From: Sphingomonadales bacterium UBA1936
Lineage (GTDB): Bacteria > Pseudomonadota > Alphaproteobacteria > Sphingomonadales > Sphingomonadaceae
Assembly: GCA_002336985.1 (NCBI GenBank)
Contig: DDFE01000191.1
Location: 1-5,756, forward strand
Direction of reading: 5' to 3'
DNA length: 5,756 bases
The translations under genes and the position numbers were made by a program. Positions within the stretch are counted from its first letter, which is position 1; the number at the start of each line of letters is the position of its first letter. Below are positions 1 through 5,756 of this stretch, piece after piece. The notes below the pieces were generated by a model. The model was not told where the DNA came from, made no database searches, and saw only the letters and a program-made list of their open reading frames with translations.

Positions 1-176
1 TTCACCTCGGCGATCAGCGCGAAGCTGGTTTTTGCCTTGTCCTTCAGCGCAGAGTGAAATCCGCGCGGCGCGGTTTCGGATTTCGCGAGATTGTCGAGTT
101 CGCCGAACGAGCGCTCGCTTTTACGCCGCGCCACTTCGTCGCGTGTGGTCGCGCAGATTTGGTCGAGCTTGTTCAT
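1..176 (-). CDS. trpC: Indole-3-glycerol phosphate synthase, N-terminal part (cut by window edge)
   Basis: This is the start of the enzyme that closes the indole ring, converting carboxyphenylaminodeoxyribulose phosphate to indole-3-glycerol phosphate with loss of CO2 and water, in the cytoplasm. Only 58 codons plus two bases are present; the family is usually about 260 residues. The visible protein opens MNKLDQICATTRDEVARRK, the typical N-terminal helix of the family, and ends in SFALIAEV. That matches the first beta strand of the (beta/alpha)8 barrel, where the family reads (I/L)IAE(V/C)KKASPSKG. Glu57 would be the conserved active-site glutamate, and the catalytic lysine two residues later falls just outside the window. 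The ATG overlaps the trpD stop codon as ATGA, which fixes the start and suggests translational coupling. The ribosome binding site is weak (a GGA about 10 bases upstream), as expected for a coupled gene. Confidence 0.93.
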   Translation of the reverse strand, partial: MNKLDQICATTRDEVARRKSERSFGELDNLAKSETAPRGFHSALKDKAKTSFALIAEV

Positions 177-1150
177 CGGTAGGCGATCCAGCAGTCCAGC
201 AACGTATTCGCAAGGCCGCGGTCGAGGGCTTCCGCTGCTTCCTCGATCCCCTCTTGCCAGTCGCCGACATGACCCGCCGCGATCAGCGCGCCCGCGGCGT
301 TGAACAGCACGGCGTCGCGGTACGCGCCCGCTTCGCCGAGCAGCATCTGCCGCAACGCGTGCGCATTATGCGCGGCATCGCCGCCGCGCAGGGCGACCAG
401 CGGGTGGCGTTCCAGCCCGACATCTTCGGGCGCGATAATGGTTGGCGGGGTTCCCAGGCGCAGCACGGTGCTCGGGCCGCCGACCGACAGTTCGTCGAGC
501 GGTTCGTGCCCCGACACCAGCATCGCGTCCTGCATTCCCAGCAACTGAAGCGCCTCGGCATAGACCGGCAGGAAGTCTGGACGCGCGACGCCGATCAGCT
601 GGCGTTTGACGCCCGCCGGATTGCACGCCGGACCCGTCAGGTTGAAGATCGTCCGCCGCTGGATCGACTTGCGCACGGGCGCGAGTTTGCCAAGCGCCGG
701 ATGGTGCTTCTGCGCGAACAGAAACGCGATGCCCAGGTCCGCGAGCGTTGCCTCAGCCGTCGACGAAGCGCGGTCGAGATCGAGACCCAGTGCCTCCAGC
801 GTATCCGCACCGCCCGCCTGGCTCGACGCGGCGCGATTGCCGTGCTTGGCGACCGGCACGCCGCACGCCGCGACGACGATTGCGACGGCGGTCGACACGT
901 TCACGCTGTTGCTCATGTCACCGCCGGTACCGCAAACGTCGATGGCGCCCTCCGGAGCCGCAACCGGGATCATACGCGCACGGATTGCCCTGATGGCAGC
1001 GGCGATTTCGATGGGGGTTTCGTCGCGCAGCGACATCGCGAGCAGGAAATCACGGATACTGTCGTCGTCGACCGTTCCATCGAGCATCGCTTCGAACGAC
1101 GCGCGCGCTTCATCCGCCGTCAACGGCACCGACGCATCGGGAAGGTTCAC
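173..1150 (-). CDS. trpD: Anthranilate phosphoribosyltransferase
   Basis: Transfers the phosphoribosyl group of PRPP to anthranilate, the second step of the tryptophan branch; cytoplasmic, normally a Mg-dependent homodimer. At 325 residues it has normal length for the stand-alone enzyme. Visible motifs are the glycine-rich PRPP loop CGTGGD (73-78), the following NVST (84-87), KHGNR (102-106), GGADTLEALG (113-122), HHP (149-151), APVR (157-160) in the anthranilate-binding region, and the Asp-Glu metal pair (219-220, in PLDELS). Two spots look less typical from memory: TGPACNP (172-178), where the family often has LGPLxNP, and GHEPLDE (214-220), where many members have GxDGLDE. The start is GTG, inside a GTGA overlap with the trpG stop; a GAAAGAG-like ribosome binding site lies just upstream within the end of trpG. 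The stop overlaps the trpC start as ATGA. Expression should be coupled to both neighbours. Confidence 0.97.
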   Translation of the reverse strand: MNLPDASVPLTADEARASFEAMLDGTVDDDSIRDFLLAMSLRDETPIEIAAAIRAIRARMIPVAAPEGAIDVCGTGGDMSNSVNVSTAVAIVVAACGVPVAKHGNRAASSQAGGADTLEALGLDLDRASSTAEATLADLGIAFLFAQKHHPALGKLAPVRKSIQRRTIFNLTGPACNPAGVKRQLIGVARPDFLPVYAEALQLLGMQDAMLVSGHEPLDELSVGGPSTVLRLGTPPTIIAPEDVGLERHPLVALRGGDAAHNAHALRQMLLGEAGAYRDAVLFNAAGALIAAGHVGDWQEGIEEAAEALDRGLANTLLDCWIAYR

Positions 1151-1731
1151 GCGCGCTCTTTCACTTTCATGCCAGCAAGCGTCATGAAGTTTGCGAGCAT
1201 GGCATGGCCATGTTCGGTTGCGATGCTTTCGGGATGGAACTGGACGCCGTGGATCGGCAACGTCGCGTGGCGGAAGCCCATGACATGGCCGTCGTCGCTC
1301 GTCGCATTGACCAGCAGGTCGGCTGGAATGTCCTCGACCACCAGCGAGTGATAGCGCGTGGCCGTGAACGGCGTCGGGAGCCCGGCGAACAGCCCGGTGC
1401 CGTCATGCGTCAGTTCGCTGGTCTTACCATGCATCAGGCCGCCACGCACCACGCGCCCGCCGAAATGCTGTCCGATCGACTGGTGGCCCAGGCACACGCC
1501 CAGCAGCGGCTTACCGGCATCCGCACAGGCCGCGACCAGTTCGAGCGAAATTCCCGCCTCGTTAGGCGTGCATGGCCCCGGCGAGATCAGATAAGCCTCG
1601 GCGCCGCTCGACATGGCCTGACCGACGCCGATCGCGTCGTTGCGCACGACCTCGACCTCGGCGCCAAGCTCCATCAGGTAATGGACGAGGTTCCAGGTAA
1701 AGCTGTCGTAATTGTCGATGACGAGGATCAT
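1147..1731 (-). CDS. trpG: Anthranilate synthase component II (glutamine amidotransferase subunit)
   Basis: Class I glutamine amidotransferase that hydrolyses glutamine and channels ammonia to TrpE for anthranilate formation. The 194 residues match a single-domain TrpG/PabA. The protein opens MILVIDNYDSFTWNLV as the family does. The oxyanion segment is ISPGPCTPNEAG (49-60), the nucleophile is Cys80 in LLGVCLGHQSIG (76-87), and the remaining catalytic pair is His166 and Glu168 in QFHPES. HGKTSEL (101-107) and RYHSL (126-130) are further family signatures. In bacteria with a single copy, this subunit may also serve folate synthesis with PabB; sequence alone cannot separate the two roles, but the trpD/trpC context makes tryptophan the main assignment. 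It lies 485 bp downstream of trpE, separated by an opposite-strand gene, so it may rely on read-through or on its own promoter. The start is ATG with only a weak AAAGA-like ribosome binding site. Confidence 0.97.
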   Translation of the reverse strand: MILVIDNYDSFTWNLVHYLMELGAEVEVVRNDAIGVGQAMSSGAEAYLISPGPCTPNEAGISLELVAACADAGKPLLGVCLGHQSIGQHFGGRVVRGGLMHGKTSELTHDGTGLFAGLPTPFTATRYHSLVVEDIPADLLVNATSDDGHVMGFRHATLPIHGVQFHPESIATEHGHAMLANFMTLAGMKVKERA

Positions 1732-1812
1732 GCCGCGTCTTTAGTCATGGCGCAGCGGTTTTTCCAACTGCCGTTCAGTCTATCGACAGCAATTTGGGCG
1801 AAACCTGTGGTC
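1732..1812. promoter_or_regulatory. 81-bp divergent intergenic region between trpG and the small secreted-protein gene
   Basis: This segment separates two genes that start in opposite directions, so it is the natural place for promoters of either. I see no strong consensus element. The best plus-strand candidate is TTTTTC (1759-1764), a 16-base spacer and TATCGA (1781-1786), which matches sigma70 consensus poorly. A short inverted repeat ACTG-5-CAGT (1767-1779) is too small to call an operator or terminator. No leader peptide with tandem Trp codons is visible ahead of trpG. The regulatory role is inferred from gene orientation rather than from motifs. Confidence 0.3.
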
Positions 1813-2208
1813 ATGCGAAGCTTCATCCTTGGCGCCCTCGGCCTCCTCACCGCAGCAACACCCGCACTGGCAGAGGACAAATCGCCGCCGCCGGTCATGC
1901 GTACCGCGACGGTGTTCGGCAACGACCCGTGCCCGAAAGCGGTCGGGGACGAGATTGTGGTCTGTGGCCGGTTACCCGAATCCGACCGTTACCGTATCCC
2001 GAAGGCATTCCGGAACAAGCCGCGCGAAGATAGCGGCCCCGGCGCATCCTGGACGTCGCGCGTGGAGACGCTGGAAGCTGCGCAGCGATTTTCAATGCCC
2101 GGCAGCTGCACCGCCCAAGGCAGCTTCGGCCAGACCGGCTGCACACAGGCGATGATCCGCCAATGGTATCTCGAACGCCGGGCGATGGCCGAGAATCGGG
2201 AACCGTGA
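1813..2208 (+). CDS. Small predicted periplasmic protein with four cysteines, function unknown
   Basis: A 131-residue protein of unknown function. Residues 1-20 form a clear Sec signal peptide: a short basic start (MRS), a hydrophobic core ILGALGLLTAATP and an ALA cleavage site before Glu21. The mature part is about 111 residues, polar, and without a membrane segment. It has four cysteines in two equally spaced pairs, C40/C51 and C99/C110 (each CX10C), which suggests two disulfides in the periplasm. The segment EIVVCGRLPESDRYRIPKAF (47-66) and the later GSC...GQTGC...MIRQWYLERR resemble small secreted proteins I associate with sphingomonads; this is from memory, with no search behind it. The chosen ATG gives the best signal peptide; GTG at 1807 is an alternative adding two residues. 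The ribosome binding site is weak. The gene runs opposite to the trp genes on both sides, with its stop 8 bp from the trpE stop, so transcription of a trpE-to-trpG message would be antisense to it. Confidence 0.85.
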   Translation: MRSFILGALGLLTAATPALAEDKSPPPVMRTATVFGNDPCPKAVGDEIVVCGRLPESDRYRIPKAFRNKPREDSGPGASWTSRVETLEAAQRFSMPGSCTAQGSFGQTGCTQAMIRQWYLERRAMAENREP

Positions 2209-2216
2209 GCCCGCGG

Positions 2217-3719
2217 TTATTGACCGTAGCTTGCTTCGCCCGCGATCCGCACGGCTTCGCGCGCCGCGGCCATTAGGGCGCCGGCCTTCGCCTCGCATTC
2301 GCGCTGCTCGTAATCAGGGTTGCTGTCGGCGACGATCCCCGCACCGGCCTGCACGTGCATGACGCCGTCCTTCACCACCGCTGTGCGCAGGACGATGCAG
2401 CTGTCCATGTTGCCGTCGGGGCTGAAGTAACCGACGCCGCCTGCGTAAGCACCGCGCGTTTCGGGTTCGAGTTCGGCGATGATCTCGCACGCACGCACCT
2501 TTGGCGCACCACTGACCGTGCCGGCGGGGAAACCTGCGAACAACGCGTCGAGTGCGTCCTTGCCGGGCGCCAAACGGCCGGTCACGTTCGATACGATGTG
2601 CATGACATGGCTATAGAATTCGACCGTGTAGCTGTCGGTCACGGTCACACTGCCTGCAGTAGCGACCTGGCCGACGTCGTTGCGGCCGAGGTCCAGCAGC
2701 ATCAGATGTTCGGCGCGCTCCTTGGGATCGGCAAGCAGGCTGGTCCGGTTGTCCGCATCTTCGACCGCCGTTTTGCCCCTGGGGCGCGTGCCCGCGATCG
2801 GTCGGATTGTGACTTCGCCGTCGCGGACGCGGACCAGGATTTCGGGGCTGGATCCGGTCAGGCTGAAACCCGGCAGGTCGAGGTGGTAGAGGAAGGGCGA
2901 CGGATTGATCCGCCGCAGCGCGCGATAAAGATCGAACGGCGGCAGCGGGAAGGGCAAGGTGAACCGCTGCGCCAGCACGACCTGGAAGATGTCGCCCGCC
3001 GTGATGTAGTCGCGTGCGCGTTCGACCATTGCGGCATAGCGGCCGGGCGCAAGCACCGGCCGGGGGGCAGGCAGCGTGTCGAGGCACGCCGTCGCCGTCA
3101 CGGCGGGAAGCGGTCGCGCCAGGCGGGCGAGTGTCGCCTCGATCCGTTCGACCGCATCACCGATATCGCCGCCCGGCCACACCGGCGCGACCACGAACAA
3201 CCGGTCGGCGAGCCGGTCGAACACCAGGATCACCGTCGGCCGGACGAAGATCATGTCCGGCAGGTCGAGCGGGTTCGCCGGAGGGCGCGGCAAATCCTCG
3301 ACCAGCCCGATGGTTTCGTAACCGAAATAGCCGACGAGACAGGCCAGCGCGGGGGGTAATCCTTGCGGAACGTCGATCCTGCACGACGCGACCAGGGCGC
3401 GCAGCGCTTCGAGTGTCGGCTCTTGCAACGCCGAAAATGCCGAGCGGTCGGTGGTCCAGTGCCGGTTTATCTCGGCCGTGTTCCCCTGGGCGCGAAATAC
3501 CAGGTCGGGCGCGAGACCGATCAGGCTGTAACGTCCGCGCACCGCGCCACCCTCGACCGATTCGAGCAGGAAGTCGCCCCGGCCGGTTTCGAACAGCTTC
3601 AGCGCGGCGCCGACCGGCGTCTCGGTATCGGCGACGATATCGCGCCACACCAGCGCGGGCCGTCCGTTTCGGATCGCCTCGGCTGCCGCTGCATCGCGGA
3701 CAGCGGATGTCTCGCTCAC
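2217..3719 (-). CDS. trpE: Anthranilate synthase component I
   Basis: Catalyses chorismate plus ammonia (from TrpG) to anthranilate and pyruvate, the committed step of tryptophan synthesis. Its 500 residues are full length. The N-terminal domain carries LLES (51-54) followed by GRYSLIG (62-68); in this family LLES contributes to the tryptophan feedback site, and its intact state suggests the enzyme is feedback-inhibited. The chorismate-binding domain (about 225-490) shows GDIFQVVLAQRF (242-253), NPSPF (272-276), TGSSPEILV (288-296), PIAGTRPRG (307-315), ERAEHLMLLDLGRND (334-348), FPAGTVSGAPK (397-407), GYFSPDG (430-436) and the Mg/chorismate segment GAGIVADSNPDYEQRE (459-474). The set of motifs fits TrpE better than PabB, and trpGDC downstream supports that. 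The likely start is GTG at 3719, 18 bp after the ppiD-like stop codon, with GAGCGG about six bases upstream. There is no terminator in that gap, so it is probably cotranscribed with the folding factor. The stop is TAA. Confidence 0.97.
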   Translation of the reverse strand: MSETSAVRDAAAAEAIRNGRPALVWRDIVADTETPVGAALKLFETGRGDFLLESVEGGAVRGRYSLIGLAPDLVFRAQGNTAEINRHWTTDRSAFSALQEPTLEALRALVASCRIDVPQGLPPALACLVGYFGYETIGLVEDLPRPPANPLDLPDMIFVRPTVILVFDRLADRLFVVAPVWPGGDIGDAVERIEATLARLARPLPAVTATACLDTLPAPRPVLAPGRYAAMVERARDYITAGDIFQVVLAQRFTLPFPLPPFDLYRALRRINPSPFLYHLDLPGFSLTGSSPEILVRVRDGEVTIRPIAGTRPRGKTAVEDADNRTSLLADPKERAEHLMLLDLGRNDVGQVATAGSVTVTDSYTVEFYSHVMHIVSNVTGRLAPGKDALDALFAGFPAGTVSGAPKVRACEIIAELEPETRGAYAGGVGYFSPDGNMDSCIVLRTAVVKDGVMHVQAGAGIVADSNPDYEQRECEAKAGALMAAAREAVRIAGEASYGQ

Positions 3720-3737
3720 CGGCCGCTCATTCGGTGA

Positions 3738-5666
3738 TCACTGGCCGCCCTGCAGCGTGCTCTTCAGCTTGGCCACGGCAGACGCATTCGTCCTGATACC
3801 GACTTCGCTGCGGACGGCGGATGCGAACTGCTGGACGTATTCGTCACCGAAGACGCCCGCCAATTGCTCGCGCGTTGCTTCGATCAGACCCGGAGCCTGG
3901 CGTGCGTCGCCGGGAATGACCTTGTCGGCAATGACGACATACCAGCCGCCACGTGCCGGCATCGCCAGTGCGCGTGCCCGCTTTTCGGGAAGCGCGAACA
4001 GCATCGCGAGCGGCGGCGGAACGGGCGTCTGCGACTGTGCCAATTGAAGGCGGCGGGCCTTGGCCGGGCTGGGCGCGGGCAGGGCGACACCGGCACCCTT
4101 CAGCGCGACATCCAGCGGCGTGCCGCTGTTGACGGCGCTGACGATCTTGTCGGCAGCGGCCTTTGCGGCGGCCGCGCCCTTGTCGTTCTGGACGTCCGCC
4201 ACGACCTGAGCGCGAAGTTCGGCGAGGGGCTTCGGCGCGGCCGCGATGGTGCGGTCCAGCTTCCAGAACACATAGCCTGTGTTCTCCGGCAGGGCAGTGA
4301 CCGTCGGATCATCCTCCGCTGAGGCCTGGAATACAGGCGTGAGAACGGCACTGACAGCCGGAGCCGGTTTGTAGGCGGGTGCGTCGATGGCGACGCCTGC
4401 GCTGGTGAGCGCCGGTGTCGTCTCGGTGGTCAGGGCGAACTTCTTCGCGAGTTCGTCGAACGTTGCGCCGCCGGTCGCCGCATCCTCGATCTCGCCGACG
4501 AAATCGGCGATCGCGCGCGCTTCCTTCTGGGTCGCTATATCGGCGGCGAGCTTGGCGCGAACAGACGACAGCGGTGTGGCCGCGATGGTCTGGATGCTGT
4601 CGACGCGGACCACATGATAGCCCAGCCCCGACCGTTTGATCGCTGCGATTTCGCCCTTGGGCGCGGCAAAGGCGGCGGCGGCGACGTCGGGGCCGGTCAG
4701 CTGCTCGAACCCGCGTGGGTCGGTAGCCGGCACCGTCAGTGCATCGCGTTTCACGCTCTTGCCGGCATCGGCCATAGACATGCCGCCCTTGACCTTCGCG
4801 AGCAGGGCATTGGCCTCCGCTTCGGTCGGCACGATCAACTGGGTGAAGGCGCGCTTTTCGCGGGCGCCGTAATCTTTTTCCTGCGACTTATAGAGCGCTT
4901 CGATCTCGGCATCGGTCGCCTTGGCTTTTTCGGCGACGATGCTCTTGTCGAACGTCGCGTAACGGATGACGCGGCGTTCGGGCACGGTGTAGCGGGCCAG
5001 GTTGCGCTGGTAGAATCCCTGGACCTCCGCATCGCTGGGCGCTGCCGTCGGCATGAAAGCGCTGCTGGGCACTTCGGCGACGCGGCCCTCGCGGCTTTCG
5101 AGCAGCAGCGATGCATAGGGCTGGACGAGACCGGCGGGAACGCGCGCAGCGCCCGCGATCGGAATAGCGAGCGCCTTGGTCAGCGCCTCGCGCGCGAAAT
5201 CGTCCCGAAGCATCGATTCGCTCAATTTGCGCTGGGCCAGCACCTGCTGGAACGTCGTCGGGTCGAATTTGCCGGTGGGTCCGTTGAAGGCGGGAATGCT
5301 GGCGATGGCGCCATCCACCAGCTTCTTGCTGGCGACCATGCCCTGCTGTTCGGCGAAGACTTCGAGAGCGCGGCCCGTTTCGGTCAGCTCGATCGTCCGC
5401 TCCAGGCCGCCCGCGGCCACGAATTTCTGCATGGTGAGCGCGGTGTCGTTCTGGCGCGCGCCCTCCAACTGGTTCTGCACGCGACGGGTCAGTTCCGCCT
5501 CGTCGATCGTCTCGCCGCCGACGCTGACGATGCTCCCGCCGCCCAGCGACATGCCGCCCAGGCCCGACTTGCCCTCATACAGCGTCACGACGAACGCGAT
5601 GAGGATCAGGGCGAAAATACCGACACCGATCGGCGATTTCGAGAAATTGCGGAAAATCGAAAGCAT
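3738..5666 (-). CDS. ppiD: PpiD/SurA-like membrane-anchored periplasmic folding factor with parvulin-type domain
   Basis: Predicted inner-membrane-anchored chaperone of the PpiD type, which helps proteins leaving the Sec translocon to fold in the periplasm. From the chosen start (MLSIFRNFSKSPIG) it has 642 residues, close to the roughly 620 usual for PpiD. One membrane helix spans about 13-32 (IGVGIFALILIAFVVTLYEG), with the bulk exported. A SurA-N-like chaperone region covers about 45-170, and a parvulin-like domain about 272-357, ending in GYHVVRV (349-355). The His usual in the first parvulin strand (as in ARHIL) is Gln here (FTQLIV, 274-279), so isomerase activity is doubtful, as for E. 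coli PpiD. The C-terminal part (to 642) is Ala/Pro-rich and only loosely conserved. A start at 5699 would add 11 residues before the basic-hydrophobic anchor and leave 11 bp to tpiA; the start at 5666 has AAGG seven bases upstream and is preferred. trpE follows after 18 bp. The family assignment is firm, the symbol less so. Confidence 0.88.
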   Translation of the reverse strand: MLSIFRNFSKSPIGVGIFALILIAFVVTLYEGKSGLGGMSLGGGSIVSVGGETIDEAELTRRVQNQLEGARQNDTALTMQKFVAAGGLERTIELTETGRALEVFAEQQGMVASKKLVDGAIASIPAFNGPTGKFDPTTFQQVLAQRKLSESMLRDDFAREALTKALAIPIAGAARVPAGLVQPYASLLLESREGRVAEVPSSAFMPTAAPSDAEVQGFYQRNLARYTVPERRVIRYATFDKSIVAEKAKATDAEIEALYKSQEKDYGAREKRAFTQLIVPTEAEANALLAKVKGGMSMADAGKSVKRDALTVPATDPRGFEQLTGPDVAAAAFAAPKGEIAAIKRSGLGYHVVRVDSIQTIAATPLSSVRAKLAADIATQKEARAIADFVGEIEDAATGGATFDELAKKFALTTETTPALTSAGVAIDAPAYKPAPAVSAVLTPVFQASAEDDPTVTALPENTGYVFWKLDRTIAAAPKPLAELRAQVVADVQNDKGAAAAKAAADKIVSAVNSGTPLDVALKGAGVALPAPSPAKARRLQLAQSQTPVPPPLAMLFALPEKRARALAMPARGGWYVVIADKVIPGDARQAPGLIEATREQLAGVFGDEYVQQFASAVRSEVGIRTNASAVAKLKSTLQGGQ

Positions 5667-5710
5667 GAAGGGGCCTTGAGCGAAATGATCGGTCCCCATA
5701 GAGCCGCCCC
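5667..5710. promoter_or_regulatory. 44-bp divergent intergenic region between the ppiD-like gene and tpiA
   Basis: Two divergent genes start within 44 bp, so their promoters must overlap each other or the coding ends. For tpiA, TTGAGC (5676-5681), a 16-base spacer and CATAGA (5698-5703) form a plausible though imperfect sigma70 pair. For the ppiD-like gene, TTGCGT on the minus strand (5719-5724, inside tpiA) pairs with TCTATG (5698-5703 read in reverse, 15- to 17-base spacing depending on alignment); this is weak. Both candidates use the same CATAGA block. This is inference from pattern matching, not a firm promoter call. Confidence 0.3.
5674..5677 (-). promoter_or_regulatory. Ribosome binding site that decides the ppiD-like start
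   Basis: AAGG on the minus strand, seven bases before the ATG at 5666. It favours this start over the in-frame ATG at 5699, which would put an atypical polar segment ahead of the membrane anchor. Confidence 0.55.
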
Positions 5711-5756
5711 ATGATTACACGCAAGCTCATCGCCGGAAACTGGAAAATGCATGGCA
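5711..5756 (+). CDS. tpiA: Triosephosphate isomerase, first 15 codons (cut by window edge)
   Basis: Start of the glycolytic enzyme interconverting dihydroxyacetone phosphate and glyceraldehyde 3-phosphate in the cytoplasm. The window shows MITRKLIAGNWKMHG plus one base. GNWKM is the hallmark of the first barrel strand: Asn10 and Lys12 sit at the family's substrate-binding and catalytic positions. Residue 14 is His where Asn is commoner. The remaining roughly 235 residues lie beyond the right edge. The gene diverges from the ppiD-like gene. There is no good Shine-Dalgarno sequence; only GAG at 5701-5703 is at a plausible distance, so either weak initiation or a very short leader is possible. 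Despite the short fragment, the motif and start position make the call secure. Confidence 0.9.
   Translation, partial: MITRKLIAGNWKMHG

Noticed and set aside
32..1351. Long plus-strand open frame opposite trpC, trpD and trpG
   Set aside because: It is Arg-rich, lacks recognisable domains, and mirrors three securely identified genes; this is a high-GC shadow frame.
1767..1779. ACTG-5-CAGT inverted repeat considered as an operator
   Set aside because: A 4-base stem is expected often by chance, and it matches no operator I know.
1728..1922. A 64-codon minus-strand frame ending at the trpG start, considered as a trp leader peptide
   Set aside because: It holds a single Trp codon and no terminator/antiterminator hairpins follow; most of it is antisense to the small secreted-protein gene.
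1204..2208. A 334-codon plus-strand open frame that runs through trpG antisense into the small secreted-protein gene
   Set aside because: The upstream two thirds lie opposite trpG, which has complete family motifs. The signal peptide at 1813 shows where the real gene begins.
2209..2216. CCGCGG palindrome between the convergent stops, considered as a bidirectional terminator
   Set aside because: The palindrome is only 6 bases with no loop and no T-run, too small to form a terminator hairpin.
2355..3359. Plus-strand open frame of 334 codons opposite trpE
   Set aside because: Antisense shadow of a full-length trpE with all motifs; composition is Arg/Asp/His-rich as expected of such shadows.
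4614..5714. Plus-strand open frame of 366 codons opposite the ppiD-like gene, reaching into the tpiA start
   Set aside because: No domain is recognisable, it is out of frame with tpiA, and it is opposite a gene with a clear membrane anchor and parvulin region.

Overview
This GC-rich window comes from an alphaproteobacterium, most likely a member of the Sphingomonadales. That placement rests on the protein sequences (separate TrpE and TrpG rather than the fused TrpEG of rhizobia, and a small secreted protein of a type I associate with sphingomonads) and on the gene order. It was made from memory, not from a database search.

Most of the window is a tryptophan biosynthesis locus on the minus strand. 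Reading in the direction of transcription (high to low coordinates), it holds a membrane-anchored PpiD/SurA-like periplasmic folding factor (3738-5666), trpE (2217-3719), trpG (1147-1731), trpD (173-1150) and the first 58 codons of trpC (1-176, running off the left edge). trpE begins 18 bp after the ppiD-like gene with no visible terminator, so the folding factor and the trp genes are probably cotranscribed at least in part. trpG/trpD and trpD/trpC overlap by 4 bp (GTGA and ATGA), which suggests translational coupling. Together TrpE+TrpG make anthranilate from chorismate and glutamine, TrpD adds phosphoribosyl from PRPP, and TrpC closes the indole ring after TrpD's product has isomerised.

Two genes lie on the plus strand. 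One is a small predicted periplasmic protein with four cysteines (1813-2208). It sits between trpE and trpG, opposite to both, tail-to-tail with trpE (8 bp apart) and head-to-head with trpG (81 bp apart). The other is the first 15 codons of tpiA (triosephosphate isomerase, 5711-5756), divergent from the ppiD-like gene across only 44 bp.

I found no RNA genes, mobile elements, CRISPR arrays or long repeats. There is no gene-free stretch longer than 81 bp. The window is essentially ordinary core metabolism. The points most worth a second look are the antisense secreted-protein gene splitting trpE from trpG, the NTGA configuration at every trp start codon, the degenerate parvulin domain, and the very compact tpiA/ppiD divergent promoter region.
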